Source of the DNA: a virus
Strand: one strand, 5' to 3'
Length of the DNA: 20,741 nucleotides
Virus record (IMG/VR): IMGVR_UViG_3300025769_001065
Coordinates: 1-20,741 of that record
A program made the position numbers and the translations under genes. This document shows, in pieces, positions 18,523-20,741 of the stretch. Each line of letters starts with the position of its first letter. Position 1 is the stretch's first letter. The notes beneath the pieces are model-generated. The model was given only the letters and a program-made list of their open reading frames with translations, made no database searches and was not told the DNA's origin.

Positions 18523-20741
18523 TACAACTCAGAGTTGAAGACCGGGGCCAGTACTTCTTTCTGGACCTGTATGACCAGGACCCTATCAAACTTACTTTTA
18601 ATATTGAGAGTCTGTTAGAGGTGGCCACGACCAGTGAGTTTACCAGACAGTTTAGGGTACCGGCCAGTAATACAAATACAGAGTTCTTTAAGACTGTTTT
18701 TTATGTAAACGGCCGCGACTTTGACGTTACACAGATTAAAAAGGCCGCTATATTAATTGATGGTGCTGAGTTTCGTCAAGGTGAAATCAGATTGTTAAAG
18801 ATCTATGAGACCAGGACTTATAACAAGTATGATTATGAGATTGTCTTTTTAGGTAGTGTTAAAAACTTAGGGACGACCCTTGGAAACAAGACTCTGGGTG
18901 ATTTAGACATCTCTGATCTTGCACATACAGTAAACTACACAAATATCGTTCAGAGTTGGCAGGCCTATCCCGAAGGTGCTCTGAATGGCGGCCTGCTTAA
19001 TGGCGATGTCTTGTATCCACTTGTAGACTTTGGTAACACATATACTAATGGTACAGTGGACCAGACTCGTATTGCTGTAGGTTCTGGAGTCCATTTTACA
19101 AATTCAAGTAATCCATTAACTGATGATCGCTTCAGGCCTATGATTAGGGCCAAAACTATCATTGATAAGATCTTTGAGGCCACTGATTACTCATATGATT
19201 CAGAGTTCTTAGATAGTGATGACTTTAGACATATCTATATTTCAGCTTGGGGTAATAATGCCGTTGTAGATACTGGGGCCCAGAATAACTTTAACTTAGC
19301 CAGATGGCCTAATCCAAGTGATTTTAATCCTTATACTGCTACAAATGCAAACAATCCTGGGCCTTTTGTTATTCAGATTAATGAAGAAGACTATGATTAT
19401 GGTAATAATGTAGAGATTAACCCTACTTTATTAACTCGTGAGTATACCGCGCCAATTTTAGGCCAGCAATATGACTGGACATGTAATGTTAGATATGTAC
19501 TGAATTGGGGTTATTCTGGAGGCCAAGCTGGCACTGATGTTTGGGAGATTACTCCGATGATTTCAACAGTTGATGGTACGGCGGACCCTTATCCAATTTA
19601 CAGATTCTCTTATACTCGTAATACTCCAGGTTATTTGTTAACAGTTGAAAAGAATGAAGGTTCAGGTTTTGTCACTCAAACACCTTTACAGCCTATTGAT
19701 GTTGTTGACCCTATAATTGGTCAGGAGACCCAGGTAGCATGGCTCTTTGATGAGATAATTGAAAAGACTGTAACACCAACTACTGGTCTTGTAATTAGAC
19801 CTGGTGAATTAGAGTACATCTCAGGACCTAATAATGTAGCATTCTCAGGTAAGCCAGTTATCACAATTACTGCCGCGCCAGGTACTTTTAACCCGGCCCA
19901 GTTATTTGAAGAGGACTATAAGCAATTAGATTTCTTGAAAGACATCTTTAAGATGTTTAGATTACTCTTAATTCCTAATCCAATAGACCCTTCAAAGTTT
20001 ACTATTGAGCCTTGGCAAAATTATATCAGTAGCGGTGAGGTCAAAGACTGGACTCAAAAGCTGGATTTAGATAAAGATATTACATTAACTCCATTAGTAT
20101 TAGAACAGGCCGATCGTTTAGTATTAACGATGAAAGAAGAGGACAAAGACTACTTAAATGAACTTAATGTAGACCAATTCAAAGAGACTTTCGGTACTCT
20201 TAAGCTTGATACGGCCTATGATATGTTAGAGGGTGAAACTAAAGTTGAAGTTGGTATGGCTCCAACACCAATGACTCAAATTAATGGTTATACGGCCAAC
20301 CCAGCAGTTTGGGAGACTGTTATGATCCCTCAGATGTGCACAAATGAGTTTGAGGACGGTATTAGAGTCTTTAAGCCTGTGGTCCCAAGCACCAGAATCT
20401 TATACTATAACGGTCTTATAGACTCTGGTACTTGGTATTTTGAAGGTAACTCACAGACCAAGGTCCCATTAGTCTCATATTATAGTGATTGGACCCCACA
20501 ACCTGGTAGTTATAACTTAAACTTTCAGACTGAGAATGGTTATGACCAAGAAGATGTATGGATTAATGGTTCAGGTGTTGATCTTTATACCCGCTTTTGG
20601 AATCAATATGTTGACTTAGTGTATGATAAGTGGACTCGTAGGGTCACAGCTTACTTTATTTTAGACCAAGAGGACCTACTAAACTTTAAATATAGTGATG
20701 TAATCTTTGTTAAAGGTGAGTATTATTATGTTGAAAAGATC
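18519..20741 (+). CDS. Tail-tip/distal tail protein, N-terminal part (continues at 2-511)
   Basis: The start ATG 18519 overlaps the preceding TGA as ATGA. The frame is open for 741 codons to the end of the window. Joined at the overlap it continues to TAA 511, for 794 residues in all. The N-terminus (MIQLRVEDRGQYFFLDLYDQ, then SLLEVATTSEFTRQFRVPAS) is a beta-rich opening seen in Bacteroidota phage tail proteins, and strands continue throughout with FEEDYKQLDFLKDIFKMFRL near 465-484. It is likely part of the tail tip hub. No peptidase, hydrolase or membrane segment is visible. GGCC and G-ending codons followed by GCC are common, as in the previous gene. Confidence 0.8.
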   Translation, partial: MIQLRVEDRGQYFFLDLYDQDPIKLTFNIESLLEVATTSEFTRQFRVPASNTNTEFFKTVFYVNGRDFDVTQIKKAAILIDGAEFRQGEIRLLKIYETRTYNKYDYEIVFLGSVKNLGTTLGNKTLGDLDISDLAHTVNYTNIVQSWQAYPEGALNGGLLNGDVLYPLVDFGNTYTNGTVDQTRIAVGSGVHFTNSSNPLTDDRFRPMIRAKTIIDKIFEATDYSYDSEFLDSDDFRHIYISAWGNNAVVDTGAQNNFNLARWPNPSDFNPYTATNANNPGPFVIQINEEDYDYGNNVEINPTLLTREYTAPILGQQYDWTCNVRYVLNWGYSGGQAGTDVWEITPMISTVDGTADPYPIYRFSYTRNTPGYLLTVEKNEGSGFVTQTPLQPIDVVDPIIGQETQVAWLFDEIIEKTVTPTTGLVIRPGELEYISGPNNVAFSGKPVITITAAPGTFNPAQLFEEDYKQLDFLKDIFKMFRLLLIPNPIDPSKFTIEPWQNYISSGEVKDWTQKLDLDKDITLTPLVLEQADRLVLTMKEEDKDYLNELNVDQFKETFGTLKLDTAYDMLEGETKVEVGMAPTPMTQINGYTANPAVWETVMIPQMCTNEFEDGIRVFKPVVPSTRILYYNGLIDSGTWYFEGNSQTKVPLVSYYSDWTPQPGSYNLNFQTENGYDQEDVWINGSGVDLYTRFWNQYVDLVYDKWTRRVTAYFILDQEDLLNFKYSDVIFVKGEYYYVEKI
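20393..20741. repeat. Terminal redundancy, right copy
   Basis: Right-hand copy of 1-349 with the three third-position differences given for the left copy. The frame passes unbroken through the join, which argues that the two ends are the same locus in a circular or circularly permuted genome sampled from slightly different variants. Confidence 0.9.

Noticed and set aside
20393-20741. A true packaged direct terminal repeat
   Set aside because: The copies are not identical, the edges lie mid-gene without any signal, and overlap of a circular assembly explains it.
1-20741. tRNA genes anywhere in the window
   Set aside because: I found no cloverleaf with a TTCGAxxC-type T arm and matching acceptor stem.

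Overview
This window looks like one complete, small tailed-phage genome assembled as a circle. The last 349 bases (20393-20741) repeat the first 349 with only three substitutions, so the unique length would be 20,392 bp. All 27 genes I can support lie on the + strand and are tightly packed, often with stop/start overlaps such as ATGA. Starts are preceded by A/T-rich leaders and not by purine-rich Shine-Dalgarno boxes. That, with the protein families seen (XkdF-type protease, DUF6712-type connector, Bacteroidota-style tail proteins), suggests a phage of a Bacteroidota host, probably environmental. The host assignment is inference.

Layout, reading round the circle from the terminase: small and large terminase (14093-15615); a likely tail-assembly chaperone and tail/neck completion proteins (15632-17144); two large tail-tip or distal-tail proteins (17137-18522, and 18519 running through the contig junction to 511); tape measure (542-2209); XkdF-like prohead protease carrying two inserted modules (2206-3276); a tiny membrane protein (3260-3418); scaffold (3475-4044); major capsid protein (4059-5009); likely major tail tube protein (5028-5555) and a strong terminator (5574-5601). 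A second block holds a small unknown protein, portal, head-completion protein, tail fibre, a LamG/concanavalin-like adhesin, a short unknown gene and a Pam3-gp28-like holin (5656-11112), closed by a second terminator (11154-11186).

The accessory and regulatory region runs from 11113 to 14175. It holds a NUMOD4/HNH endonuclease, two short coupled ORFs, about 500 bases with no convincing gene but many nested inverted repeats (12076-12575), an unknown 154-residue protein, a phage sigma factor, and an overlapping small membrane protein and Cys-containing protein that lead into the terminase genes. Recurrent short motifs upstream of genes here could be operators or promoters, some perhaps used by the phage sigma factor.

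I see no polymerase, primase, helicase, replication initiator, integrase, repressor or endolysin. If the circle is complete, the phage makes particles and a sigma factor but takes replication from the host and lyses by an unrecognised route. The most interesting signals are the structured region at 11718-12514, the absence of replication and lysis enzymes, the overprinted gene pairs at 13562-13695 and 14093-14175, and a striking enrichment of GGCC in the tail genes that appears to dictate synonymous codon choice.
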